Counted from the stretch's first letter, positions 16,110 through 25,368 are shown. The stretch: 64,000 nt of DNA from Clostridiales bacterium COT073_COT-073 (GCA_003858485.1 RQYD01000010.1:1-64000); one strand, 5' to 3'. Notes: generated by a model not told the origin, from the letters alone. Made by a program: numbers and translations.

Positions 16110-17264
16110 ATGGAACTGGATATGATTTTAGAAAAAGTTAAGACACCAAATGAAATAGAAGGGATTCGCTTATATTTGAAAAATGTTTGGGCTAAAAAAC
16201 GCTTTAGTTTCGGAACATGGCTTAATCGGCAGCATTTGATTATGGCGATTGATGCCGGCGGCTGTACCGGTTATGCTGAAGGAATTATTGGGGTTAACCA
16301 ACCGGAAATATCATTGGAGAACTATCAGGTGTGGAGCCAAACTTTATTGGAACAAAGCATAGATCAGGCTATTAAAAAAGTAAGACAAAACAGAGGAAAA
16401 TGGACAGAATGTTTTACGGAAATGGCAGAAATGGCTTTGCTTGATTTGGGAGGTAAGATAAATCAAATTTCGGCAGCAGAAATCCTGGGATTAAAAGGAA
16501 CAAAACCGGTTTACGGTGTTTATGTTATTTTAAGCGATGATCCCGAGGATGTTTCTGAAAAAACCAAATGGGCAGTAGCAAAGGGAAAAGACCGATTTAT
16601 TAAAGTGAAATTATTTGGACAAAATCAGCTGGATTGTGATATTATTAAAATGGTCAAAAAAAATACGAAACAGCAAACCTATTTGATTGGAGATGTAAAT
16701 GGTGGGTATTGTTTAAAGGATGAAGTTGTTTCGCTTGAAGAAATTGCCGGTAACTTGATTCGATTAAAAGAAGCGGGTCTGGATGCTTGTGAAGATCCTG
16801 CTTATATAGAAACTGAGCAATGGGTAAAATTACAGTCTATGGTTGGTGACCTTAGTTTGATTCCGGATTATCCTTTGAGACCGGCACGAGAATCCATTCA
16901 TCAGATAGTGCCGGGGATGGGAAGAATTTATAATATTCATCCGGATTCTACCGGTTCTATAATCGATGCAGTTGCGCTGGCGGAAAAAGTACGATCATGC
17001 GGAGCTGGCTTAATGATTGGAGATGACAGCTTGGTTGGTCCGGCAGCTAGCGTATGGCAACAGCTGGCGATTGGCTTGGAGGCCGAATGGGTTGAGGCAA
17101 CGGAAAAAGAAGGAGAATCAGATTTTTACTATCAAGCGGTGGTAAGCATTCCGACAGACAGTAGAGTTAATCCGATCAAGACATTGCCCTGTCATGGTTT
17201 TGGACTTTATTTGAATGAAGAAATTTTAACAAATAACACAGATAGAAGGATAGAAATAAAATGA
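16110..17264 (+). CDS. Enolase-superfamily enzyme (mandelate racemase/muconate lactonizing type)
   Basis: 384 residues. The capping domain (1-~115) is followed by a barrel with the expected acid/base lysines in FIKVKLFG and metal ligands in IGDVNGGY (Asp) and CEDPAY (Glu), then the conserved MIGDDSLVG strand. Enzymes of this group abstract a proton next to a carboxylate: acid-sugar dehydratases, epimerases, racemases. Placement in a sugar locus favours a sugar-acid dehydratase or epimerase, but the substrate is not predictable. ATG 16110 follows AAAGGA; the frame is open to 15960 but that would overlap the permease gene. The stop overlaps the sulfatase start. Confidence 0.85.
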   Translation: MELDMILEKVKTPNEIEGIRLYLKNVWAKKRFSFGTWLNRQHLIMAIDAGGCTGYAEGIIGVNQPEISLENYQVWSQTLLEQSIDQAIKKVRQNRGKWTECFTEMAEMALLDLGGKINQISAAEILGLKGTKPVYGVYVILSDDPEDVSEKTKWAVAKGKDRFIKVKLFGQNQLDCDIIKMVKKNTKQQTYLIGDVNGGYCLKDEVVSLEEIAGNLIRLKEAGLDACEDPAYIETEQWVKLQSMVGDLSLIPDYPLRPARESIHQIVPGMGRIYNIHPDSTGSIIDAVALAEKVRSCGAGLMIGDDSLVGPAASVWQQLAIGLEAEWVEATEKEGESDFYYQAVVSIPTDSRVNPIKTLPCHGFGLYLNEEILTNNTDRRIEIK

Positions 17265-18685
17265 AGCAGAAGAATTTGATTTATATCTTTGCAGATCAGT
17301 GGCGAGCCAGTGCTTTGGGTTATGCCAACGAAGACCCGGTGATTACTCCCAATATGGATTCGTTTTGCCGGGAATCGGTTTACTGTTCTCATACATTTAG
17401 CACATTTCCACTGTGTTCACCACATCGTGCCAGTTTATTAACCGGAAAATATCCTTTATCAGCTGGTTTTTTTACAAATTGTAAGACCGGACTGCACATG
17501 CGTTTGCAGGATGAAGAGATTGGAATTGCTCAAGTTTTAAAAGCAGCTGGTTATCAAACCGGTTATATCGGGAAATGGCATTTGGATGAACCGGAATTAA
17601 ATCATAGCAGCTTCCCATGCTCAGGGGCTGAAAACTGGGATGCATTTACACCGCCGGGGATTCGCCGACATGGCTTTGATTTTTGGTATTCCTATGGAGC
17701 ATGGGACAAGCATTTACATCCTCATTATTGGCAGGACAGCCCGGAGAAGATAAATATTGATCAGTGGTCACCGGAGCATGAAACAGATGTGGCGATTGAT
17801 TATTTAACAAGAGCAGGAATCAATAATCCGGCTCCGTTTGCACTTTTTATTTCCTGGAACCCACCACATAGTCCCTATGATCAAGTGCCGGAAAAATATT
17901 TGAAACTATATGAGGGAAACATTCCACTGCGGGCGAATGTATGCTGGGAAAATTTACAGCATCATACCGAAGAAAAAATAGATTGGACAAAAGAAGAATT
18001 GATTCAGGCGACAAAAGAATATTATGCGGCAATTTCCGGTTTGGATGAGCAATTTGGCAGATTGATCCAATATTTAAAAGAAATCGGCAGATATGAGGAT
18101 ACGATTATTATATTATCATCGGATCATGGCGATATGATGGGTTCCCATGGTTTGATGGGGAAACATGTCTGGTACGAAGAATCCATTCGGATTCCTTATA
18201 TTATTCATTATCCTGGCTGTCAGCCGCGAGTTTGCAAAACCTGTATGGGCAGTCAGGATATGATGCCGACTATGCTGGGAATGTTGAATTTGCCGACACC
18301 GGATACGGTGGAGGGGGTTGACTGTCATTCGATTATTTTAAATGGACAAGATGATGAGGAAAAGATGAGCTTTTTATGTGCATGTCCGGGCCGCGAGGTG
18401 TATTTGCAGGAATTTCAAAATGCCGGTAAAGATCCTAAGGATTATGGCTGGCGTGGAGTAAGGACACAAAATTATACCTATGTTGTGGATGCCGGTTATC
18501 ATGTTGATTTTTATTGTCAACGTTACTTATATGACCATAAAAAAGATCCATGGCAGACCTCACCCTTAGATCTGGAATTACTGGAAAATAAAGAGATAGC
18601 AGCAAATTTGGAAGATAAGATCAGCATTTGGCTGGAAAGACAAAAGGATACCTTTGTGTTGTATCCTGAAATGAAAAGGAGATAA
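17261..18685 (+). CDS. Sulfatase (Cys-type, S1 family)
   Basis: 474 residues, cytoplasmic (no signal peptide). The formylglycine motif is LCSPHRASLLTG, C52 being the residue that must be oxidised, followed by metal-site blocks ADQW near the N-terminus and SSDHGDMMGSHG in the middle. It removes sulfate esters from a glycan. Maturation of Cys-type sulfatases in anaerobes needs an anSME radical-SAM enzyme, which is not in this window. The start overlaps the preceding stop (ATGA). Because it lacks an export signal, the sulfated sugar must be imported first, consistent with the ABC importer upstream. Confidence 0.93.
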   Translation: MKQKNLIYIFADQWRASALGYANEDPVITPNMDSFCRESVYCSHTFSTFPLCSPHRASLLTGKYPLSAGFFTNCKTGLHMRLQDEEIGIAQVLKAAGYQTGYIGKWHLDEPELNHSSFPCSGAENWDAFTPPGIRRHGFDFWYSYGAWDKHLHPHYWQDSPEKINIDQWSPEHETDVAIDYLTRAGINNPAPFALFISWNPPHSPYDQVPEKYLKLYEGNIPLRANVCWENLQHHTEEKIDWTKEELIQATKEYYAAISGLDEQFGRLIQYLKEIGRYEDTIIILSSDHGDMMGSHGLMGKHVWYEESIRIPYIIHYPGCQPRVCKTCMGSQDMMPTMLGMLNLPTPDTVEGVDCHSIILNGQDDEEKMSFLCACPGREVYLQEFQNAGKDPKDYGWRGVRTQNYTYVVDAGYHVDFYCQRYLYDHKKDPWQTSPLDLELLENKEIAANLEDKISIWLERQKDTFVLYPEMKRR

Positions 18686-18692
18686 AAGGAAA

Positions 18693-20741
18693 ATGAATCA
18701 ATCAAAATGGATCCCACAGTATTTGGATAATTGTTTATCCCCATATAGCGGATTGACCAGACAGTCATGGCTGGAAGCTGGTAAGTTTTTATTAAATGGT
18801 ATTTTTCAAAATATTAAAAATTTTGAGGATCCGGTGGTAATGCCCCGTCATGAAACAGAAATCAGTTATCCCAATAAAAACAGTGCTCCTCATAAGATTC
18901 AGGCTGAATATTTTGAGGGTTTGGCCCGCTCATTTTTTATTGCGGCTCCGCTGTTAAAAAATGAACCGGAGCTGGAGATAGCCGGATATTCACTGAAAAA
19001 TTACTATAAAAGTCATATTTTAAGAGCTTGTACCGAAGGAGATAAACTTTGGGTTCTAAGCCTGAAATATATGCAGGAGCATGATCATGAAAATAAAGCC
19101 TTTCAGCAAACAGTAGAAATGGCGGCATTGGTGATTTGTCTTTGGGTTTGCCGGTCTGTGATTTGGGAATCTTATACCCGGCAGGAGAAAGATGTGATCG
19201 CAGCTTTTATTTCGGAGTACGCTCATGGCAATACCATTCCTCATAATTGGCGGTTTTTTAATATGTTGGGCTTAGCCTTTCTGCATATGGAGGGATATCC
19301 GATTGATAAGGAGATTATGCGTGATCATGCTGCCAGCCTGTTAAGCCTATATGTTGGGGATGGCTGGTATCGTGATGGACATGCCTTTGATTATTATTCC
19401 TGTTGGGCCTTTAATCTTTATGCACCGATTTGGAATGTTTGGTATGGTTATCAGGAAGAACCATATTTAGCAGCCCGTTTTGAGGAAAACAGCCGTTTGC
19501 TGATGAAAACTTATGGTGATTTTTTTGATAAAGATGGTTTTACCAATATGTGGGGACGGAGTGGAATTTACCGAAATGGTGCAACTTCCGCTTTTATCGG
19601 CCATTTGTTTTTGAATGGTAGCGCTCAGTCTGTGAATTATGGATGGGCCAGAAGAATTGCTTCCGGTTCCCTGCTGCAATTTTTAGGAAGGGATGATCTT
19701 TGGTATCAGGGGATACCGGTGCTTGGTTTTTATCGGCCATTTGCGCCAATGATTCAGGATTATTCTTGTGCAGAGTCACCGTTGTGGATGGCCAAGGCTT
19801 TTTTATGTCTGTATTTTCCGGAAGATCATCCGTTTTGGACAGAAACGGAAAATAATGGCAGCTGGGAACAACTAATGCCCGGTCAGAATAAAGTTACGAC
19901 TTTAAACGGACCGGCTCTTTCTTATATTAATCATCAGGCGAATGGCATAACGGAACTAAGGACCGGCAAAGTTTTAAAAGCAGCAACAGATGAACGGGGG
20001 ATGTGGAATTATGCCAAATTGGTATATAATACCAAATTTCCCTGGGAGGCCAAACCAGTTCCGGAGGTTGAATCACAGCAATATGTTTTATATGATGGCC
20101 AAAGCACTGAATATAAGAAAGGCAATGCATTGTTTTGGGCTGGTGAAAAAGATGAGGTTTTATATCGGCGTGCTTATTTGGGATATTCGGCGGCAGCGGA
20201 AAAATTATGGACTCCCAGTATTGACCTGGCTGATATGGCAATGCCTTACGGAATTTTACGGATTGATCGAATTCGTTTTTTTGCCAAGCCGCTGCGTTTA
20301 ACTTTAGGTGCCTATGGATTTCCGGATAATACTACGGAAATCATTCATCAGCAAAAAAGTAGAGCGAAAGCTATTATTTTAAAAGGATATGATCATATGG
20401 GAAAACCGAAGCAATTGGCAATGACAATTTTTGCCGGCTGGCAGGATTTGGATATTGTCGCTTCAAGCGGAACCAATGCTGATTCGGAAAAATCATTGGT
20501 GGTATATGCTCATTTAAAAAGAGAAAAACAATATGGTTATGAACCCTATGTTTTGGTTTCACAAGTGATTACCAAAGAAAGTCTGGAAGATTTCAGCGAA
20601 CACGAGATTTTTCCGTTAAAAGCAATTACTTATGCCGATCCGGAGCAGTGTGGAGGCTATGGGCCGGTAGTTTTAAGTTTTCATGATGGTAGTCAAAAAG
20701 AAGTCAATTATTATGGACTGGAAGGTAATTTATCAGAATAA
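18693..20741 (+). CDS. DUF2264 domain protein, probable glycan-degrading enzyme
   Basis: 682 residues, no signal peptide. The N-terminal ~380 residues match DUF2264 (PF10022): GLTRQSWLEAGKFLLNGIF, YFEGLARSFFIAAPLL, GDGWYRDGHAFDYYS and NMWGRSGIYRNG, a likely alpha/alpha-barrel; the rest is beta-rich. I recall that some DUF2264 proteins are now classed as glycoside hydrolases (family 154, beta-glucuronidase activity); this should be confirmed. It lies 7 bp after the sulfatase, so the two probably act in turn on the same imported oligosaccharide. Confidence 0.85.
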   Translation: MNQSKWIPQYLDNCLSPYSGLTRQSWLEAGKFLLNGIFQNIKNFEDPVVMPRHETEISYPNKNSAPHKIQAEYFEGLARSFFIAAPLLKNEPELEIAGYSLKNYYKSHILRACTEGDKLWVLSLKYMQEHDHENKAFQQTVEMAALVICLWVCRSVIWESYTRQEKDVIAAFISEYAHGNTIPHNWRFFNMLGLAFLHMEGYPIDKEIMRDHAASLLSLYVGDGWYRDGHAFDYYSCWAFNLYAPIWNVWYGYQEEPYLAARFEENSRLLMKTYGDFFDKDGFTNMWGRSGIYRNGATSAFIGHLFLNGSAQSVNYGWARRIASGSLLQFLGRDDLWYQGIPVLGFYRPFAPMIQDYSCAESPLWMAKAFLCLYFPEDHPFWTETENNGSWEQLMPGQNKVTTLNGPALSYINHQANGITELRTGKVLKAATDERGMWNYAKLVYNTKFPWEAKPVPEVESQQYVLYDGQSTEYKKGNALFWAGEKDEVLYRRAYLGYSAAAEKLWTPSIDLADMAMPYGILRIDRIRFFAKPLRLTLGAYGFPDNTTEIIHQQKSRAKAIILKGYDHMGKPKQLAMTIFAGWQDLDIVASSGTNADSEKSLVVYAHLKREKQYGYEPYVLVSQVITKESLEDFSEHEIFPLKAITYADPEQCGGYGPVVLSFHDGSQKEVNYYGLEGNLSE

Positions 20742-20744
20742 GCA

Positions 20745-20811
20745 GGGTAAGATTGCTTTTGCAGCACATGCCATAAAAAAGACGGTTTTAAGAAATGTGG
20801 GAAAGTTTAGT
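20745..20811 (+). repeat. Half-copy of the MITE-like element
   Basis: GCAGCACATGCCATAAAAAAGAC leads to ATGTGGGAAAGTTTAG, the right half of the element with a mutated tip. It stands 17 bp before a full copy in the opposite orientation and may be what remains of an earlier insertion. Confidence 0.6.
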
Positions 20812-20828
20812 TTTGAATTAAATTAGTC

Positions 20829-20941
20829 ACTCAACTTTCCCACGTTCTCTGGAACAGTCTTTTTTAGGCGCGTTAAATGGGTGATATGTGCCCGCTCTCC
20901 AGAGCGGGATAGAGCCAAAAAAGACTGTGGGAAAGTTGAGT
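20829..20941 (+). repeat. MITE-like palindromic element, full copy C (113 bp)
   Basis: Perfect 15-bp terminal repeats ACTCAACTTTCCCAC (20829-20843) and GTGGGAAAGTTGAGT (20927-20941). TAGTC lies directly before (20824-20828) and directly after (20942-20946), again an exact 5-bp duplication. Compared with the 149-bp copy at 46153 it lacks about 36 bp of the core (the TCTTTTCGCAG hairpin) but keeps CCCGCTC/GAGCGGG. Confidence 0.8.
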
Positions 20942-20972
20942 TAGTCAGATAGGATTTACAAAATATTTTTAT

Positions 20973-21010
20973 GCCCGCTGCTGGAAAGATCTATATTTTC
21001 GGCAGCGGGC
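20973..21010. terminator. Stem-loop between convergent genes
   Basis: GCCCGCTGC (20973-20981) pairs with GCAGCGGGC (21002-21010), followed by AAAATTTAT on the plus strand and ATAAAAATATTTT on the minus strand. It probably ends the nitroreductase transcript from the right and perhaps the DUF2264 operon from the left. Confidence 0.6.
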
Positions 21011-21051
21011 AAAATTTATAGTGGGGTTGATATTTTTAAATGATCATAGCA

Positions 21052-21819
21052 TTATTGAGTAACGGAAGCATTGACATTCAGATCAAAACCTTGCTTTTGA
21101 ATGACTTGTAACAGAGCGGCCCGTAATGGATTGGCATTTTGCAGACGCTGCACGATTTGCTGGCTGAAGGCCGGCAGGGCTTTGGACTCATCGCGTAAGT
21201 CATAATAAGTGTTCATGACCGCATCATAGTCTTTGATAGCTTCTAAATAATTTTCCTGACACTGATAGCTATTTTCAAATACCTTTAATTTTAAGTCCAT
21301 TCGTGGTTTCAGCGCTGGTTTTTCAGCCGGATAGCCAAAGCCCAGGCCAACAATCGGGAAGGTTAATTCCGGTAAGTCAAGGAGTTTGATCATTTCTTCG
21401 GCATTGTTTAAAATACTGCCCAGATAAACGGTGCCAAAATTCATAGATTCCAGGGCAGTAACCATGTTTTGGGCGGCTATGCAGCCATCAGTGAACCCTT
21501 GAAAAAAACGATCCATATCTTTTTTAGCCGGCAGATCATAGCCTTGTTCCATGGCAATTCTGGCATTACGGTAAACATCTACAATAAAGATAAACAATTC
21601 CGGCATGGTTGCCACATAAGGCTGTTTACAAATTTCAGCAATTGCCTCTTTTTTCTTTGGACAGGTAATGTGAATCATGCTGAAAGACTGAGCGGCAGTA
21701 CTGCTGGCTGTTTGGTTTGCAACTTTTAATACTGTTTTAATAACTTCCGGAGAAATTGCCTGATCACGAAATTTCCGGATACTGCGATGATTTAATTGAA
21801 TTTCAATAGTAGTATTCAT
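21052..21819 (-). CDS. NADPH-dependent nitroreductase family protein (NfsA-like)
   Basis: 255 residues. The FMN-binding pattern of the family is present: NHRSIRKFRDQAIS at the N-terminus, then ASSTAAQSFSMI, then FGTVYLGSILNNAEEM and PIVGLGFGYP. Such flavoproteins reduce nitroaromatics, quinones or flavins with NAD(P)H. It is the only minus-strand gene here and is not linked to the carbohydrate locus. Confidence 0.9.
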   Translation of the reverse strand: MNTTIEIQLNHRSIRKFRDQAISPEVIKTVLKVANQTASSTAAQSFSMIHITCPKKKEAIAEICKQPYVATMPELFIFIVDVYRNARIAMEQGYDLPAKKDMDRFFQGFTDGCIAAQNMVTALESMNFGTVYLGSILNNAEEMIKLLDLPELTFPIVGLGFGYPAEKPALKPRMDLKLKVFENSYQCQENYLEAIKDYDAVMNTYYDLRDESKALPAFSQQIVQRLQNANPLRAALLQVIQKQGFDLNVNASVTQ

Positions 21820-21878
21820 TTTTTTCTTTCGGTGAAACCGATTCTCCTTTCTGATAAAGCTGGCTTAAGTCAGGGTAA

Positions 21879-21902
21879 GAAAAAGCACCGCCATTGCGGT
21901 GC
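21879..21902 (-). terminator. Terminator of tRNA-Pro
   Basis: On the minus strand GCACCGC-aatg-GCGGTGC followed by TTTTTC, starting 3 bp after the tRNA 3' end. An ideal intrinsic terminator. Confidence 0.9.
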
Positions 21903-21905
21903 CAG

Positions 21906-21979
21906 TCGGAATGACAGGACTTGAACCTGCGGCCTCTTGACCCCCAGTCAAGCGCGCTACCAAACTGCGCCACATCCCG
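21906..21979 (-). tRNA. tRNA-Pro (anticodon GGG)
   Basis: 74 nt. The acceptor stem CGGGATG pairs with CATTCCG (one G-U), discriminator A. The anticodon stem CTTGA/TCAAG encloses the 7-nt loop CTGGGGG, in which U33 is followed by GGG. The T arm contains GGTTCAAGTCC. The 3' CCA is not encoded. Confidence 0.95.
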
Positions 21980-22182
21980 AATTGTTTTGCCTCAAAATCA
22001 AAACCAATATTATAATAGCGGCTTTTGCCAAAAAAATCAAGTCTTTTTTAAGAAAAATATAAAACAATTGACGAATGCTTGACAGCAAAAGAAGGAATGG
22101 ATATATTAATAAAGAAATCTTATATCTGATTTTTACGGATATCGGTGATAATCCAAAAACAGGAATGAAAAAGGAGGAAAAA

Positions 22183-23373
22183 ATGAAATTAACATCAGAT
22201 GAGAAAAGAAAAATAATTGTAACTTTAATTATTATTACGGTATCCATTATTCTTTATCATATTTTTAATAATATTGGAGCATTTACTAAATCCGCCGAAA
22301 AAATATATCGTGCTTCTTTTTCACAAATTACAGCTGCCTTTTTTATTGCCTACTTGCTGAATATACCAATGCGTTATATTGAAGGCTTTTTGAATACAAA
22401 GACTAAGCTCAAAGCTGGGGCCAAAAGAGGTTTGAGCATTCTCCTGACAATTGTACTATGCTTGTTGGTATTGATTGTTCTGCTACGTTTTGCCATTCCA
22501 CAGCTGACAGAAAGTGTTAATCGTTTGAGTCAGAATATTGATGGCTATATTTCCGCTGTAAAAAACTGGCTGAATACAATTTCTCTTAATTTTGATTATC
22601 AGTTGCCTCAAGTAGTAATAGACAAGATTACGGAAATGTTTAACAGTCTGGTCAATATGGTCAGCAGAGGGATCGGATTGATTGCTGAATCTTTATATGG
22701 TTGGATTTCCGGCACTTTATCCTCTCTTTTTGACTTTGTTGTCAGTTTTGCTGTTTCTATTTATATGTTGGTGGAAAAAGAGCGGATCATGTTGGTTTTA
22801 AAGAAAATGCTGTATTCAGTATTTTCGGCTTCAAAAGGAGATAGGATCATTTGGTTTCTGAAGATTTTAAATAATTCTTTTTCCAATTTTTTTCGCGGAC
22901 AAATAACAGAAGGTTTGATCTTAGCGGTTTTAGCAATTGTCAGTATGACAATTTTGGGCTTTGAATTCTCAATTTTAATTGGTTCAATTGTTGGTTTAAC
23001 CAATATTATTCCAATGTTTGGAGCTTTTTTGGGAGGAGCTGTTGGCTTTATTATTTTGTTGATGGTTAATCCCATTCAGGCCTTATGGTTTGCGCTTTTT
23101 GTTATTATTTTACAGCAAATTGAAAGCAATATTATTTATCCGCGGGTAGTTGGCAATGCCATTGGCTTATCCGGTTTTTGGATTTTTGTAGCAGTGATTG
23201 TCGGGGGTGGAATTGCCGGTTTATCGGGAATTATTCTGGGCATTCCGTTATTTACTACATTGCAGGAAGTGCTGAAGGAGTTTACTGATAAGCAGTTAAA
23301 AGCCAGAGCTGCTGAGCTGCCCCAGGATCTGCGATTGGAAATCAATAAACCGGAGCAACCATCAAAGGAATGA
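22183..23373 (+). CDS. AI-2E family (PerM/TqsA) transporter
   Basis: 396 residues, about eight membrane helices, with a soluble region between helices 3 and 4 (residues ~110-190) as usual for this family of putative exporters. The conserved C-terminal half shows FLKILNNSFSNFFRGQ, SIVGLTNIIPMFGAFLGG and QQIESNIIYPRVVG. Some members export autoinducer-2 or act as Na+/H+ antiporters; the substrate is unknown here. ATG 22183 has AAGGAGG 5 bp upstream, so the longer in-frame version from 22075 is rejected. Confidence 0.92.
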   Translation: MKLTSDEKRKIIVTLIIITVSIILYHIFNNIGAFTKSAEKIYRASFSQITAAFFIAYLLNIPMRYIEGFLNTKTKLKAGAKRGLSILLTIVLCLLVLIVLLRFAIPQLTESVNRLSQNIDGYISAVKNWLNTISLNFDYQLPQVVIDKITEMFNSLVNMVSRGIGLIAESLYGWISGTLSSLFDFVVSFAVSIYMLVEKERIMLVLKKMLYSVFSASKGDRIIWFLKILNNSFSNFFRGQITEGLILAVLAIVSMTILGFEFSILIGSIVGLTNIIPMFGAFLGGAVGFIILLMVNPIQALWFALFVIILQQIESNIIYPRVVGNAIGLSGFWIFVAVIVGGGIAGLSGIILGIPLFTTLQEVLKEFTDKQLKARAAELPQDLRLEINKPEQPSKE

Positions 23374-23395
23374 AAAAACGGTGGGAAAGCTGAGT
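23371..23395 (+). repeat. End fragment of the MITE-like element
   Basis: GTGGGAAAGCTGAGT (23381-23395) differs from the element tip by one base and is preceded by AAAAAAC. It lies immediately after the AI-2E transporter stop codon. Confidence 0.45.
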
Positions 23396-23402
23396 AAATA
23401 AC

Positions 23403-23493
23403 AAAGGGACTGTTGGTTTTCAAGGATTTTAACCATCATATTATGTCAAAATTTATGACTTTGGTAAAATTCTTGTGTAACAGCAGTCCCTTT
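23403..23493. terminator. Long imperfect hairpin between convergent genes
   Basis: AAAGGGACTG (23403-23412) pairs with CAGTCCCTTT (23484-23493); an inner stem CAAGGATTTTAACCA pairs with TGGTAAAATTCTTG. The arms total about 35 nt each. It is a likely bidirectional terminator for the transporter (+) and the phosphoglucomutase (-). Confidence 0.6.
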
Positions 23494-23542
23494 ATCATTG
23501 GCTGAATCAGACAGGAAATACCTGTTTCATCAGGACAAACAA

Positions 23543-25234
23543 TTATTCAATTGCATTTAGTTCTTTCAGTACATTTTCCTTGATAATTTCAACATTTTTT
23601 TCAGCTGTTTGAGCATCACCGGCCTTGGCATAGATATATAATTTAATCTTGGGCTCAGTACCGGATGGGCGAAGCGAATACCAGCAGCCATCATTTAAAC
23701 GGAATTCCAAAACATTGGAAGCTGGAATATCTTCATAGCCGTGAAGATAATCAATCATTTTTTCAACTTTAAAGGAGCCAAGGACAACCGGGTAATTTTT
23801 GCGGTATTCTTCCATCATCCGGCCGATCCGCTCCTGACCTTCTTTGCCTTCCAGCACTAAAGAAGTTTGATTTTCCCTATAGTATCCAAATTTTTCAAAT
23901 AAATTCTCCAATACTTCCAATAGATTCAGGCCCTTGGCTTGATAGTAGGCGGCTGCCTCACACAGCAGCATTGAAGAACTGACACCATCTTTATCCCGAA
24001 CGGCTTGACCGGTAGTGTAACCAATACTTTCTTCGTAGCCGAAAATGTAGTTAAAACCACGTTCAGTCAATTCAGGGATCCGACCGCAAATATTTTTAAA
24101 GCCGGTTAAGGCATTAAAAGTGGTTACGCCATAAGTTTTACCAATGTCAGCGCCCATATCACCAGTGACAATGGATTTAACAATGGCCGGATTTTCCGGG
24201 AGCAGACCTTTTTCGCTCATGGCTTCCAGTAAATAGCTGATTAAAATAGCACCGGTTTGGTTGCCGTTAAAAGCAACATATTCGCCCTTTTCATTTAAGA
24301 CTTCAATAGCCAGGCGGTCACAATCCGGGTCAGTGGCGATCAGCAAAGTTGCGCCAACTTCGTGGCCCAGTTTTTCAGCATACTCAAAGGCCCGTCTGTC
24401 TTCCGGATTTGGATAGTCAATGGTGGTAAAATTCGGATCCGGATCTTTTTGCTCCGGTACAACTCTAAAGTTGGTAAAGCCGCGTTCCCGCATTACCCGC
24501 TGAACCGATTCACTGCCGGCACCATTTAATGGGGTGTAAACAATGGAAATGGATTTGTCAATTTCTGCATCTCTGACACTTAAACCCTTGACCATGGAAA
24601 TATATTTGTCATCCATTTCTTTGCCTAAAATCACTAACAGTCCTTTTTCAAGAGCTTCGGCTTCATCCATGATTTTGGCTCCGGTAAAGAGCGGAGTATT
24701 TTCAATTTTAACAGTCATGGCATCGGCAATATCCTGTAATACCTGGGCACCGTCTTCCCAATATACTTTATAGCCATTATAGTTTTTAGGATTGTGAGAG
24801 GCAGTTAAAATAACACCGGAGGCAGTATTTAACTGACGAATAGTATAGGATAATTCCGGGGTTGGACGGAGGGATTCAAATAAGTAGGCTTTAATACCAT
24901 TTGCAGCAAAAATCAGGGCAGCCATTTTCGAGAAACTGTCTGAAAAATGACGACAATCATAAGCAATGGCCACACCACGTTTTTTGTAATCTTCCCCTTT
25001 TTCGCAGATAAAATCAGCAATTCCCTGAGTAACCTGAGCGACATTATATTTGTTCATCCGATTGGTACCGGCACCCAAAATGCCCCGCAGTCCGGCTGTA
25101 CCAAATTCCAGGTTTTTATAAAAACGATTTTGGATCTCTGCCGGATCATTTTCAATCGCCTTTAATTCTGCTCTGGTTTCTTCATCAATGTAGGGGCTGT
25201 TCAGCCATTCTAAATATTTTTCTTGATAATTCAT
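23543..25234 (-). CDS. Phospho-sugar mutase (phosphoglucomutase/phosphomannomutase)
   Basis: 563 residues, close to Bacillus PgcA (about 580). The four family signatures are present: active-site TASHNPKNYNGYK (phospho-Ser), metal loop DPDCDRLAI, sugar loop GYEESIGY and phosphate site RPSGTEPKIKLY. It interconverts glucose-1- and glucose-6-phosphate, feeding UDP-glucose and cell-envelope synthesis. It has its own promoter and divergent orientation to adhE. Confidence 0.94.
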   Translation of the reverse strand: MNYQEKYLEWLNSPYIDEETRAELKAIENDPAEIQNRFYKNLEFGTAGLRGILGAGTNRMNKYNVAQVTQGIADFICEKGEDYKKRGVAIAYDCRHFSDSFSKMAALIFAANGIKAYLFESLRPTPELSYTIRQLNTASGVILTASHNPKNYNGYKVYWEDGAQVLQDIADAMTVKIENTPLFTGAKIMDEAEALEKGLLVILGKEMDDKYISMVKGLSVRDAEIDKSISIVYTPLNGAGSESVQRVMRERGFTNFRVVPEQKDPDPNFTTIDYPNPEDRRAFEYAEKLGHEVGATLLIATDPDCDRLAIEVLNEKGEYVAFNGNQTGAILISYLLEAMSEKGLLPENPAIVKSIVTGDMGADIGKTYGVTTFNALTGFKNICGRIPELTERGFNYIFGYEESIGYTTGQAVRDKDGVSSSMLLCEAAAYYQAKGLNLLEVLENLFEKFGYYRENQTSLVLEGKEGQERIGRMMEEYRKNYPVVLGSFKVEKMIDYLHGYEDIPASNVLEFRLNDGCWYSLRPSGTEPKIKLYIYAKAGDAQTAEKNVEIIKENVLKELNAIE

Positions 25235-25339
25235 CTTCTCCTCCTTATGATTAAAACTTTATAACTTGCTTTTTGTCCAGGGACTTAATTGTCATGAATG
25301 ATAATAAAAATTACCATAATTGCAGTATATAACAGCTTA

Positions 25340-25368
25340 ATTATACACGAGACAAGGGCTGGTGTCAA
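25340..25368 (-). promoter_or_regulatory. Promoter of the phospho-sugar mutase gene
   Basis: On the minus strand TTGACA (25363-25368), a 17-bp spacer and TATAAT (25340-25345): both boxes are exact consensus. Its transcript would have a leader of about 100 nt. Confidence 0.8.
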
